Assembly (NCBI GenBank): GCA_900316955.1
Contig: ONEX01000005.1
Span: 146,681-210,680, forward strand
Direction of reading: 5' to 3'
DNA length: 64,000 bases
DNA from: an uncultured Bacteroidales bacterium
GTDB lineage: Bacteria; Bacteroidota; Bacteroidia; Bacteroidales; UBA932
Position numbers and translations under genes: made by a program. Each line of letters opens with the position of its first letter. The stretch's first letter is position 1. Under the pieces are notes generated by a model. It saw only the letters and a program-made list of their open reading frames with translations. It made no database searches and was not told the DNA's origin. Shown here piece by piece: positions 53,754 through 62,130 of the stretch.

Positions 53754-54722
53754 TTAGAGCGCATAGTCCAGCCGCATCACCTTCACCGGGCGTTCGTCGC
53801 CCCGGTAGAGGTGGCTGCACCAGTTGATGGCGCCCGTGTCGCGGAAGCCGCACTTTTCCATGACGCGGCCCGAGGCGGGATTGTCCACGAAAAAATCGCT
53901 CCAGAGGGTCTGGAAGCCCTTTTTGTTGAAGCAATAGTCGATCATCGCCCGGAGCGCCTCCGTGCAGATGCCCTGGTTCCAGTAGGGTTTCGCGATCCAA
54001 TAGCCCAGCTCGGCGTCGTTCTCGCCGATACCGATGTTGCTTTCGCCATAGAGATAATAGCCCATGCAGCCGATGGGCTCGCCGGTCTCTTTCAGCACCA
54101 GCGCCCAGGTATGGTCGTTGGAGAAGAACTTTCGGATGACTTCCAGGCTGTCCGCGACGGACCCGTGCGGCGGCCAGCCGGCGCGGGGGCCGACATCCGG
54201 GTCCACGGCATACTTGAACAAAGCCTCGGCATCGGATTCTTTCCAGGGCCGGAACAAAACCCGCTGCGTCTCAATCCTTTCTTCTTTCCAAGTCATCTTG
54301 ATGTGCGGGATGCCGTCCAGGATGAAGGGCTCGGAGGATTGGCGGAAACCGACCTGCTCGTAGAAGCCTTTCGCATACTCCTGGGCCTCGATGTCGATGA
54401 CCTGGGCGTCGAAATGCTCCCTGGCCGCGGCGATACCCTCCAGCATGATCCGCTTGCCATACCCCTTGCCGCGCTCGGTAGTAATCACTCGCCCGATGGA
54501 AACCTCCTGCATATGCGTCCCGGCGGGACAGACCCGGCACAGGGCGATGACCTTGTCGCCTTCCGTAAGCCACAGGTGGATGGAGGCCTGGTCGTCCCCG
54601 TCCATATCCTGATAGACGCAGTCCTGCTCCACGACGAAAACCTCGCTGCGCACGCGCAGGAGTTCGTAAAGCTCGTCCACCGTCAAGTCGGGAAACGCTT
54701 TCTTATGAAGGATGGCTGACAT
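53754..54722 (-). CDS. fusion of two GNAT acetyltransferase domains
   Basis: 322 residues. Residues 1-146 are ElaA-like (VRSEVFVVEQDCVYQD, then SIGRVITTERGKGYGKRIM as the acetyl-CoA loop, and IEAQEYAKGFYEQVGFR). From about residue 150 a second GNAT of the RimJ/RimL type begins (IETQRVLFRPWKESDAEALFKYA, ELGYWIAKPYWNQGICTEALRAM, NPASGRVMEKCGFRDTG). The two are normally separate genes. Substrates are unknown; RimJ/RimL relatives acetylate protein N-termini. The ATG is 3 nt after a TACCTTTGA -7 box (54726-54734). Confidence 0.85.
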   Translation of the reverse strand: MSAILHKKAFPDLTVDELYELLRVRSEVFVVEQDCVYQDMDGDDQASIHLWLTEGDKVIALCRVCPAGTHMQEVSIGRVITTERGKGYGKRIMLEGIAAAREHFDAQVIDIEAQEYAKGFYEQVGFRQSSEPFILDGIPHIKMTWKEERIETQRVLFRPWKESDAEALFKYAVDPDVGPRAGWPPHGSVADSLEVIRKFFSNDHTWALVLKETGEPIGCMGYYLYGESNIGIGENDAELGYWIAKPYWNQGICTEALRAMIDYCFNKKGFQTLWSDFFVDNPASGRVMEKCGFRDTGAINWCSHLYRGDERPVKVMRLDYAL

Positions 54723-54725
54723 GGT

Positions 54726-54764
54726 TCAAAGGTAAGGAATTATTCCGGAATTTCTTATCTTTGC
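54726..54764. promoter_or_regulatory. compact divergent promoter pair
   Basis: Minus-strand TACCTTTGA at 54726-54734 and plus-strand TATCTTTGC at 54756-54764, each 3 nt from the start codon of its gene (54722 and 54768). Confidence 0.75.
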
Positions 54765-54767
54765 GTC

Positions 54768-55775
54768 GTGAACCGATTCGAAATCCTCCGTCCAGCGCCC
54801 GGAAATACCTTCTCCGGCGCCTTGGCGTCCTTGTTTGACAGGATGGACCGCTTCTTCGGCGACGAGCGCGCCGAAGCGCGGTATCCTGTATTCGTCCGTT
54901 TCTTCCTGAGCGACGCGCAGAACCAGATCGCCGCACTCCGGAAAGCGCTTGAAACCTGGCCTTTGTACGCATCGCTGGCTGTTTCCATCGTAGAACAGCC
55001 GCCCCTGGACGGGAGCCGGATTGCCGCGCTTGTGCAGACCGCTTCCGAGAAGAAAACCGGTCTGTTCCACAGCCTGCGTCTTACCGAGGAAGAGGCCGCC
55101 GGGAAGGATTCCTATGCGCAGTCCCGACTGCTGTTCAGCAAATATCTCGAACTGATCCGTCCGCTGGGACTGGAGATGAAAACCCATTGCGTACGCACCT
55201 GGATCTATGTCCGGGACATCGATTCCAACTATGCCGGACTCGTGAAGGCCCGGAACGATGTCTTTGCCGAGGAAGGCCTCCGTCACGACACGCATTACAT
55301 CGCATCGACGGGCATCGGCGGGGCGACGGAGGGCCGCAACGCCGTCGTCGCCATCGACTTTCTCACCCGTCCGGACATCCGGGAATCGGACAAGACCTAC
55401 CTGAAGGCGCTTTCGCACTTGAGCCCTACGCACGATTACGGGGTGGCTTTCGAGCGGGGCGTCCGGCTCTCCGACGGCCAGATCTTCATCAGTGGCACCG
55501 CCAGCATCGACAGCCGCGGCCAGGTCCTGCACGAGGGCGATGTCCTCGCGCAGACGGACCGGTTGCTGGAGAACATCTCCGTTCTCTTGCAGGAAGGGGG
55601 ATCGAGCCTGGACGAGGTTCCTTATTTCGTCATTTATCTCCGGGACATCTCGGATTATCCCGTCATCGACGCCTATATGCAGGAACGGTTCCCGACCGTT
55701 CCCCGCATCCTCCTGGAAGCGCGCGTCTGCCGGCCTTCCTGGCTGATCGAGATGGAGTGCGAGGTGATTCAGTAG
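54768..55775 (+). CDS. Rid-family (YjgF/chorismatase-like) protein
   Basis: 335 residues, larger than single-domain RidA (about 130). The C-terminal ~120 residues are a clear Rid domain: GVRLSDGQIFISGTASIDSRG, DRLLENISVLLQEGG and LEARVCRPSWLIEMECE, with the conserved Arg in CRPSWL. The N-terminal ~200 residues look like a second, degenerate Rid-type fold (TWIYVRDIDSNYAGLV, HYIASTGIGG). This two-lobed layout resembles chorismatases and Rid proteins of Bacteroidota; enamine/imine deamination or chorismate hydrolysis is possible. It starts with GTG 3 nt after the -7 box. Confidence 0.75.
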   Translation: MNRFEILRPAPGNTFSGALASLFDRMDRFFGDERAEARYPVFVRFFLSDAQNQIAALRKALETWPLYASLAVSIVEQPPLDGSRIAALVQTASEKKTGLFHSLRLTEEEAAGKDSYAQSRLLFSKYLELIRPLGLEMKTHCVRTWIYVRDIDSNYAGLVKARNDVFAEEGLRHDTHYIASTGIGGATEGRNAVVAIDFLTRPDIRESDKTYLKALSHLSPTHDYGVAFERGVRLSDGQIFISGTASIDSRGQVLHEGDVLAQTDRLLENISVLLQEGGSSLDEVPYFVIYLRDISDYPVIDAYMQERFPTVPRILLEARVCRPSWLIEMECEVIQ

Positions 55776-57682
55776 GGGAGCTTGCAGGAGATCCCGACGA
55801 TTGCCCACAGGCCTGGCTGGGGAATGTCCCCGAAGTCGAACCAGGTCTTGTTCAGGAGGTTGTTGGCCCTCAGGTACAGGTTCAGCCGCGGGAAATCATA
55901 GCCGATCTTGGCATCCAGGAGCGAATAGGGTTTCAGGAGTTCCGAGCCCGTGTTCCGGTCCACATAGCGCCAGGAGAGGTCCAGGGCCAGCTTGTCCCAG
56001 AAGCGGAAACCGGCCTCGGCGACCACCTTGTGGCGGATGTATTCCAGGGAATAGATGGACCGCAGATTCGCCTCCAGCGCCTTGTCCTGCGCCTGATGGC
56101 TGTAACCGAGGCTCAGGGTGCGGAAGAAGAAACCGGGCCTTCCCAGCATGTCCGGCAAGGACATCCGGAGCGAGACTTCCTGTCCGAACGTATTCAGTCT
56201 CATATGGTTCACCGACTTCCACGGGGCATCGTCGCCCACGGAAGTGTCCATGATCCAGTCGATTAAATCGTATCCCCGGTTGTAGTACACCGTGGCGGTG
56301 GCCCGGACGCCCCGGCCGAGGAATTTGACGCCGCCCTCCAGGGCGCGCAGTTTCTCGGCCTTCAGGTTCGGGTCCGCCAGGTGACCGCCCACGGAATAGT
56401 ATAGCTCCGTGAAGGTCGGCATCCGGTAGGAGGTGTTGTAGGAGGCATAGAGCCGCACGGCGTCGGTGATGCGGAAGTTCGCGTCGATGCCCGGGAACAA
56501 GCGGATTCCCTCCTTGTTTCCGGTGTTATAGACGGTCGTCAGACCTGCGGAAGCAGAAAGCCGTCCCAGGACGACATGATGCTCCAGGAACAGGTTGAAC
56601 GCCGTCCGGCCGAGGCCGCAGACATAGACGCCCCGCGGATTGGCCAGTTTCTCGCCGAGGTTCGTGCTGACGATCCGCTCGTGCCGGGCCTCGGCGCCGA
56701 AGGCCGTCTGGCCCAGCCGGGTATCGACCCGGAAATTCAGGTTCGCGCCGAAGACGTCGGTCTTGTGGTAGTTGAACGGATACTTGTCGGGCGCGCCGCG
56801 GAAGAGCTCGAAGCGGTCTTCCCCATGGTTCCAGTACAGGGCGGGGGTGAAGTGCAGGGCGCCTTTCCCTTCCGACTTGACGGAAGCGAAGGTCTTCAGC
56901 GTGTGTTCGAACTGGTCGTCGAACTTGGCGCTGTAGAAGGTGCTGGACCCGAAGTCCTTGTTGCTCACGCCGGCCTGCCAGCTGAGATCGCGCCGCCCGA
57001 AGTCGTGCGCGCCGTGCCAGAAGGCCTTGACGGCTCCGAAGTCGTTGTTCAGGCCGCCGGCGGCGTTCCGGTTGAATCCGTCACTGCGCTGGTACCCGGC
57101 GGAAATGCCGTTGAAGCCGCCCCGGTGCTTGATTTCGGCCGATGCGGTGGCGCCCAGGGTGCCGAAGGAACCGCCTTCGACGCTGGCGGTCACCGCATTC
57201 TCCGGCGCCTTGCGCGTGACGATGTTGACGGCGCCCAGCAGGGAAGACGTCCCGTACACGCGCGCAGCAGGGCCCTCGAGCACCTCGATGCGCTCGATGT
57301 CGCACAGGTTCACCGGGAAGTCGAAGGAGTTGTGGCCCGTCTGCGGGTCGGTGATGTTGATGCCGTCCAGCAGGACGGCGACCTGGTTGTAGGTGCCGCC
57401 GCGGATGCTGATGTCCGTCTGCATGCCCATCGCGCCGCGCTGGCGCACATCCACGCCCAAGGCGTATTTGAGGAGGTCGTTGACGGTCTCGGCCGGGGCC
57501 GAGGCGATGGTCATGCTGTCCAGGAGGGTGACGATGCGGGCGGTGCTATGCAGGGCCACGGGCACGCGGGTCGCCGTGACGGTGATGCTGTCGATGGATT
57601 CGTTGCGGGATTGGGCGAAGGATGTCCCGGCGGAAAGGCCTGCCACGAGGCAGGATAAGGTCAAGATAGTTCTTCTCTTCAT
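55769..57682 (-). CDS. TonB-dependent receptor, BtuB/FepA-like
   Basis: 637 residues. Signal peptide (LTLSCLVAGLSAGTSFAQ), a plug domain (SITVTATRVPVA through ISIRGGTYNQVAVLLDGINI...VNIVTRK) and a beta-barrel ending LWAIVGISCKLPY. There is no CarboxypepD_reg domain, so it is the classical receptor type rather than a SusC. The ligand is unknown; vitamin B12 or metal chelates are the common substrates of this subgroup. It has a TAACTTTGG box (57691-57699) 8 nt before the ATG. It converges with the Rid gene with a 7-bp overlap. Confidence 0.9.
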   Translation of the reverse strand: MKRRTILTLSCLVAGLSAGTSFAQSRNESIDSITVTATRVPVALHSTARIVTLLDSMTIASAPAETVNDLLKYALGVDVRQRGAMGMQTDISIRGGTYNQVAVLLDGINITDPQTGHNSFDFPVNLCDIERIEVLEGPAARVYGTSSLLGAVNIVTRKAPENAVTASVEGGSFGTLGATASAEIKHRGGFNGISAGYQRSDGFNRNAAGGLNNDFGAVKAFWHGAHDFGRRDLSWQAGVSNKDFGSSTFYSAKFDDQFEHTLKTFASVKSEGKGALHFTPALYWNHGEDRFELFRGAPDKYPFNYHKTDVFGANLNFRVDTRLGQTAFGAEARHERIVSTNLGEKLANPRGVYVCGLGRTAFNLFLEHHVVLGRLSASAGLTTVYNTGNKEGIRLFPGIDANFRITDAVRLYASYNTSYRMPTFTELYYSVGGHLADPNLKAEKLRALEGGVKFLGRGVRATATVYYNRGYDLIDWIMDTSVGDDAPWKSVNHMRLNTFGQEVSLRMSLPDMLGRPGFFFRTLSLGYSHQAQDKALEANLRSIYSLEYIRHKVVAEAGFRFWDKLALDLSWRYVDRNTGSELLKPYSLLDAKIGYDFPRLNLYLRANNLLNKTWFDFGDIPQPGLWAIVGISCKLPY

Positions 57683-57713
57683 TTCGGAGCCCAAAGTTAG
57701 CAAATAAAAACCG

Positions 57714-57722
57714 TATATTTGC
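57714..57722 (+). promoter_or_regulatory. -7 box of the CDF exporter
   Basis: TATATTTGC, 4 nt before the ATG at 57727; divergent from the TonB receptor. Confidence 0.72.
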
Positions 57723-57726
57723 AAGT

Positions 57727-58830
57727 ATGAACCGTAGCGCGCAAATCATCCGGACCAGCATCGTGGGCATCGTCACGAACGTCCTGCTGGCCGCCTTCAA
57801 GGCCCTTGTCGGCTTCTTTTCCAGCAGCATCGCCATCGTGATGGATGCTGTCAACAACCTCAGCGACGCCCTTTCCAGCGTCATCACCATCATCGGCACC
57901 AAGCTCTCGCAGCGCCCCGCCGACCGCAAGCATCCGTTCGGCTACGGCCGGGTGGAGTACTTCAGCGCCATCATCATCGCCGTCATCGTCCTGTCCGCCG
58001 GCATCACCTCCCTGATCGAATCCGTCAAGAAGATCATCGAGCCCACCGAGCCCAGCTATACGACCACGACCCTCATCGTCATTGTGGTGGCCATCGTCGT
58101 GAAGCTGCTGTTGGGCTGGTATGTCAAGCGGCAGGGGACCCGGCTCAAGAGCGACGCGCTCGTCGCCTCCGGTTCCGACGCGCTCTTCGATGCGGTCATC
58201 ACGCTGGCCACGCTCGTCTCGGCCGGGGTGATGCTCCTCTGGGGCGTCTCGTTGGACGGCATCCTGGGCACGCTGATATCAGCCCTCATCATCAAGGCGG
58301 GCGTCGAGATGCTGGCCTCCCCGGTCGGGGAACTGCTGGGCTCCCGCGTGTCCCCGGAACTGGTCGCGGAAATCAAGAAAGAGGTTATGGCCTATGACCA
58401 GGTCCACGGCGTGTACGACATCATCCTGCACAACTACGGTCCGGAAGTGATGATCGGCTCGCTCCATGTGAGCGTGGACGACACCCTTTCGGCGCAGGAC
58501 ATCCACGGGCTCTCCCGCAAGATCTCCCTCCAGATGTACCGGGACCATGCAATCGTGATGACGGTCGGCGTCTATGCCGTCGCCACGGGCGAAAACCAGC
58601 GCGCGGAAATCCAGGCCCTGGTGATGCGGACGCTGACCGCCCGCAAGGACCTGGAACAGATCCACGGGTTCTTTTACGACGAGAAAGAGAACCTGGTGAC
58701 CGTCGACGTGATCCCGGACCTTTCGGTCCACGACGAACCGGCGCTGAGCCAGGAAATAACCCGGGACCTGGAGGCGCTTCTCCCCGGGAAGACGGTCCTT
58801 GTCACGGTGGACCACAACTACAGCGAATAG
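57727..58830 (+). CDS. cation diffusion facilitator, possibly Mn(II)-type
   Basis: 367 residues: six TM segments in the first ~210 residues and a cytoplasmic ferredoxin-like domain afterwards (HGVYDIILHNYGPEVMIGSLHVSVDD). The transport-site motifs are N43xxxD47 (DAVNNLSDALSS) in TM2 and D151xxxD155 (GSDALFDAV) in TM5. Zinc exporters have HxxxD, while NxxxD/DxxxD is the pattern, from memory, of manganese exporters such as MntE. It probably exports divalent metal against the proton gradient. Its C-terminal extension after about residue 300 is longer than usual. Confidence 0.88.
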   Translation: MNRSAQIIRTSIVGIVTNVLLAAFKALVGFFSSSIAIVMDAVNNLSDALSSVITIIGTKLSQRPADRKHPFGYGRVEYFSAIIIAVIVLSAGITSLIESVKKIIEPTEPSYTTTTLIVIVVAIVVKLLLGWYVKRQGTRLKSDALVASGSDALFDAVITLATLVSAGVMLLWGVSLDGILGTLISALIIKAGVEMLASPVGELLGSRVSPELVAEIKKEVMAYDQVHGVYDIILHNYGPEVMIGSLHVSVDDTLSAQDIHGLSRKISLQMYRDHAIVMTVGVYAVATGENQRAEIQALVMRTLTARKDLEQIHGFFYDEKENLVTVDVIPDLSVHDEPALSQEITRDLEALLPGKTVLVTVDHNYSE

Positions 58831-58876
58831 CCACAGGCTTGCAAGACCGGTTATAGCGATCCTGTCCGGAACATCA

Positions 58877-58915
58877 AAAAACAGCCCCTGAATTATTTCA
58901 GAGGCTGTTTTCTTG
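58877..58915. terminator. bidirectional terminator
   Basis: An AAACAGCC-CTGAA / TTCAG-GGCTGTTT stem around TTAT, A-run before and T-run after. It separates the CDF gene (+) from the M64-like protein gene (-). Confidence 0.82.
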
Positions 58916-58924
58916 TTTCTGGTG

Positions 58925-61900
58925 CTATTGGTCGCGCCAGGAGTGATTGATGACTACCGGCGGGGCAAGCGGCTGGCAGTTCTTCTCCACATAGTTCGGC
59001 TGCGCTTTACGAGGGGCGTGCGAGGCAGAGGTGCGGTTGATGGCATCCCAGGCCACGAAGTCCTCATAGGTGCCGTACCAGCTGGAGCCATATGCAAGTT
59101 TTCCTATCCTGTACCAGATGGCGTAGCGCGAAGGGGCATTGAAGCCTTCCGTATTGTTATTCATGATACTGTTCCGCGTCGGACGCCAGGCGCCGTAGTA
59201 GTAGGTGAATGCACCTTCGTAAACACCAAGGCCTTCGGCGCTATAGCGGTCGTCGGTCAGGAAGGCGGACCACTTCACGGCGGCCGGGTTGGAAGTGAAG
59301 TCGCCGTTTCTCCACCAGCCGTATGCGGCGGTTGCGCTGTACTCGTCTATCTTGTCCTGAGGGATGGTCCCGTTGGATGCATAGTAGTATTCATCGGCCA
59401 GCTTGCCGAAACCGTGGCCGCCGGCTTCATGCGAAACAAGGCCGGTGAAGGTCTCTTCAAAACTGCTCACAGGGAAGTAGGAAATGGACAATCCTCGGCC
59501 ATAGTCACCGTCTGCAACCGGATACATATAGCAGGTGCCTGCATAATAGTCGCGGTGCATCATCACGATAACCGTCGCATCGTCCATGCGGGAGTCGGGA
59601 ATCACCTTCCTGGCGTACTCGATCACCTTGGCATCGTTGCCGCCGACCGCCGTGCCGGTTCCGTACCAGGTATCGAGCGCAGTCTCGGCCGTGTACCGCT
59701 CGTTCTTGGAGACTACATCGACATAATAGACATTGAAGCAGTCCCGGAACGACTTGTACGGCTCTTCGGAGAAGAAGGCTTCCGTGGCCCTTTGCATGAC
59801 GGAGGCGTATGTGCCGTCAGCGATCAGACGGTCGGAGTAGCCGTCTCCCATCAGGACGATGTCGATACCGGCTCCGCGCGTTGCCGTTTGCAGGGTATGG
59901 ACGGTACCGTCGGCGGAGTAGTCGCTGGACTCGTACAGATTCGCGCTGGCTCCCAGGTAGTTCTCAACGAAAGACACCCATTCTCCCTCTGCTCCGAACT
60001 GGACGAATACGAGTTGGCCGGTTTTATCAAAAATGGAGATGCAAGGAATGACATTCACGGGATAGTGATCAAAGCCCATAGGCCAGTTGTCCTCGTAAGA
60101 GGTGCTGACTGTCGGCCAGGTGAAACCATAGCTGTCCGCAAAAGCCTGCACCGTGCTTCTGTTTTCGGCCGAATAGCAGATAACCTCAAGTCCCCGGTCT
60201 TTATACATCGGATAGATTTCTTTCATTTCCGCAATGACCGGAGGCGAGAACGGGCACCAGCTGGCTGTTTGAAACATAATGGTAAGTTCGCGCTCTGAGA
60301 ACTGCTCGGAACTGACCGTTTCCCCCGTCAGTGTGGTGGCCTCGAAAGGGACGATCATCGGCATGACCTCCTTGAAATCGAGATCGTTGCCATGGACGAT
60401 GTATCCCCAGTATTTTTGCCATTCAGGCCAGTTCCTGAATGCTTCAGGAACCTTCCCCGAAAAAGCATTTTCGGTAAGTTGGAGGCGGGTAGAGAAGAAA
60501 CTGCCCGGAGAAGCCTCCACTGTGTTATCAATCAAATGCAGGTTGGCAAGCTCTGCCGGAAGGGGACCGCTGAATTTGTTATGGGATAAACAGAGATTAT
60601 TCAGTTTTGTCAACTCTCCGATGCGGGGCGACAATTGTCCACCGATATGCGTGTCAACCATTTCCAGGGCTTCCAAGTTTTTGAGGTCATAAATATCATC
60701 CGGAAACTCTCCGCACAGGGGATTCGAGCCCGCTATTCTGTCTTCGCAGATGCTGGTAATGCTAAGGATAGTGAGGTTCTTGAGTTTTCCGAATCCCCGC
60801 TGAAGGGGCCTGCCCGTATTAAAATAATGGATATAAAGCCTCTCCAGATTCTCCATTCCAAAGAGTTCCTCCGGAAGATCGGCATTGACACCGGTCAGAT
60901 AAAGATAATTAAGCTTTTTCAGGTTCGAAATGCTGGCGGGAACAGCGAACATCAAAGTCTTGACATGGTCATATTCTCTTACCCAGTTATCCCCGATACC
61001 AAAAAACAGTGTTTCAAGTGAAGTGAGTTCGCCGAGTTGTTCGATGTTGGTAATACGTCCGTTACTTTCGAGGAGAATCAGTCTGTGCAAAAGCTTGAGA
61101 TTTGACAACTCGGAGGGCAAAGCGCCTTGGAGGCCGTTCTGCTCGAATACAAGATTGGTGACCCTTCCTGATTCCGAATCGGTACTTACGCCGAACCATT
61201 CGTTCAGCGGCTTGTCAGTGCACCAGTTGGTATTGTTTATCCAATGAGGACCGTCCATCGCATTGTAAAATGCAATCAGCGCGTCATGTTCCGCTTCAAT
61301 CAGCGCGTCATACTCTTCAATCATCTGGTCCATATCGACCAGCGTGTAGTTTTTGATGGTAGCCCTGGAAAGCGTAACGGACTTTTCAGTAGATTTCTCA
61401 GCCCTGCCTCCTTCATATTTCACCACCAAAGTGAACCCTTTGCTCAGCGTCACCGGAGGGAGGACAAACCATACATCAAGCGGTTCCTCTTTGGAAAGGA
61501 CGATATTGTCCAACCTTAAAGTGGTAAAGTCATATCCATCAGCGCCCTCACACCTCAAAATGGGTGTTTCCTCCTCCAGATTGATTCTGGACGGACCGCA
61601 TACCGGTTCACCCGCGTTGGATTTCAACGTGATGGACTTCAACGTCTGGGAACCCGTGATGGAAAAATGAAGAATACCGGCGGTATGCTTGAAAGCGAAG
61701 GAGGATCCATCATACCGGGCGACCATCGGGATATCCAATCTCGGATTCTTGCCTGTTCCCGCAATGTAATTGTACAAAAACAGTTCTTTCCTATTGGATT
61801 GTAACTGGATAGAGGAGTAGGGAAAGTAAGCATGAAACTCATGACCGCTGACGGATTCTCCGTTGGGACTGCGGAAATAGTTGCCCCCCCGATTGTAGAA

Positions 61901-62128
61901 GGGGACCGGGTCATCGGTATCGCTGAAGATGCCGATTTCATCCCATTCGTCCCACTTCATCTTGTCCGTACCTTCCAGGTGGGCTCTCGATTGGGGGATT
62001 TCGCTGAGGTATGCTTCGACGCCCGTTATGGTTTTCAACCCTTGGGGCGCTTCCTGCATTTCCCTGCTGCAGGAAGCGAAGAACAATGCCGCTGAGGCGG
62101 CCATTATGTAAATAGCTCTTTTTCTCAT
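58925..62128 (-). CDS. mosaic lipoprotein: fimbrillin-like + LRR + thioredoxin-like + M64 metallopeptidase-like
   Basis: 1067 residues. (1) Lipoprotein signal ending FFASC (C20). (2) A fimbrillin-like beta region (about 25-265; WDEWDEIGIF, AFKHTAGILHFSITG). (3) Leucine-rich repeats preceded by the cap HWINNTNWCTDKPLNEWFGV (about 290-540; LSHNKFSGPLPAEL). (4) A thioredoxin/AhpC-like segment (about 590-715; LTIMFQTASWCPFSPPV) with CPFS rather than CxxC. (5) An IgA peptidase M64-like domain (about 740-1060; GIDIVLMGDGYS, VSHEAGGHGFGKLADEY). The likely zinc motif is HEAGGH (H900-H905), one residue longer than HExxH. It lies downstream of the BIG2 gene, 2 bp apart. An alternative ATG at 62137 overlaps that gene. 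Confidence 0.82.
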   Translation of the reverse strand: MRKRAIYIMAASAALFFASCSREMQEAPQGLKTITGVEAYLSEIPQSRAHLEGTDKMKWDEWDEIGIFSDTDDPVPFYNRGGNYFRSPNGESVSGHEFHAYFPYSSIQLQSNRKELFLYNYIAGTGKNPRLDIPMVARYDGSSFAFKHTAGILHFSITGSQTLKSITLKSNAGEPVCGPSRINLEEETPILRCEGADGYDFTTLRLDNIVLSKEEPLDVWFVLPPVTLSKGFTLVVKYEGGRAEKSTEKSVTLSRATIKNYTLVDMDQMIEEYDALIEAEHDALIAFYNAMDGPHWINNTNWCTDKPLNEWFGVSTDSESGRVTNLVFEQNGLQGALPSELSNLKLLHRLILLESNGRITNIEQLGELTSLETLFFGIGDNWVREYDHVKTLMFAVPASISNLKKLNYLYLTGVNADLPEELFGMENLERLYIHYFNTGRPLQRGFGKLKNLTILSITSICEDRIAGSNPLCGEFPDDIYDLKNLEALEMVDTHIGGQLSPRIGELTKLNNLCLSHNKFSGPLPAELANLHLIDNTVEASPGSFFSTRLQLTENAFSGKVPEAFRNWPEWQKYWGYIVHGNDLDFKEVMPMIVPFEATTLTGETVSSEQFSERELTIMFQTASWCPFSPPVIAEMKEIYPMYKDRGLEVICYSAENRSTVQAFADSYGFTWPTVSTSYEDNWPMGFDHYPVNVIPCISIFDKTGQLVFVQFGAEGEWVSFVENYLGASANLYESSDYSADGTVHTLQTATRGAGIDIVLMGDGYSDRLIADGTYASVMQRATEAFFSEEPYKSFRDCFNVYYVDVVSKNERYTAETALDTWYGTGTAVGGNDAKVIEYARKVIPDSRMDDATVIVMMHRDYYAGTCYMYPVADGDYGRGLSISYFPVSSFEETFTGLVSHEAGGHGFGKLADEYYYASNGTIPQDKIDEYSATAAYGWWRNGDFTSNPAAVKWSAFLTDDRYSAEGLGVYEGAFTYYYGAWRPTRNSIMNNNTEGFNAPSRYAIWYRIGKLAYGSSWYGTYEDFVAWDAINRTSASHAPRKAQPNYVEKNCQPLAPPVVINHSWRDQ

Positions 62129-62130
62129 GA

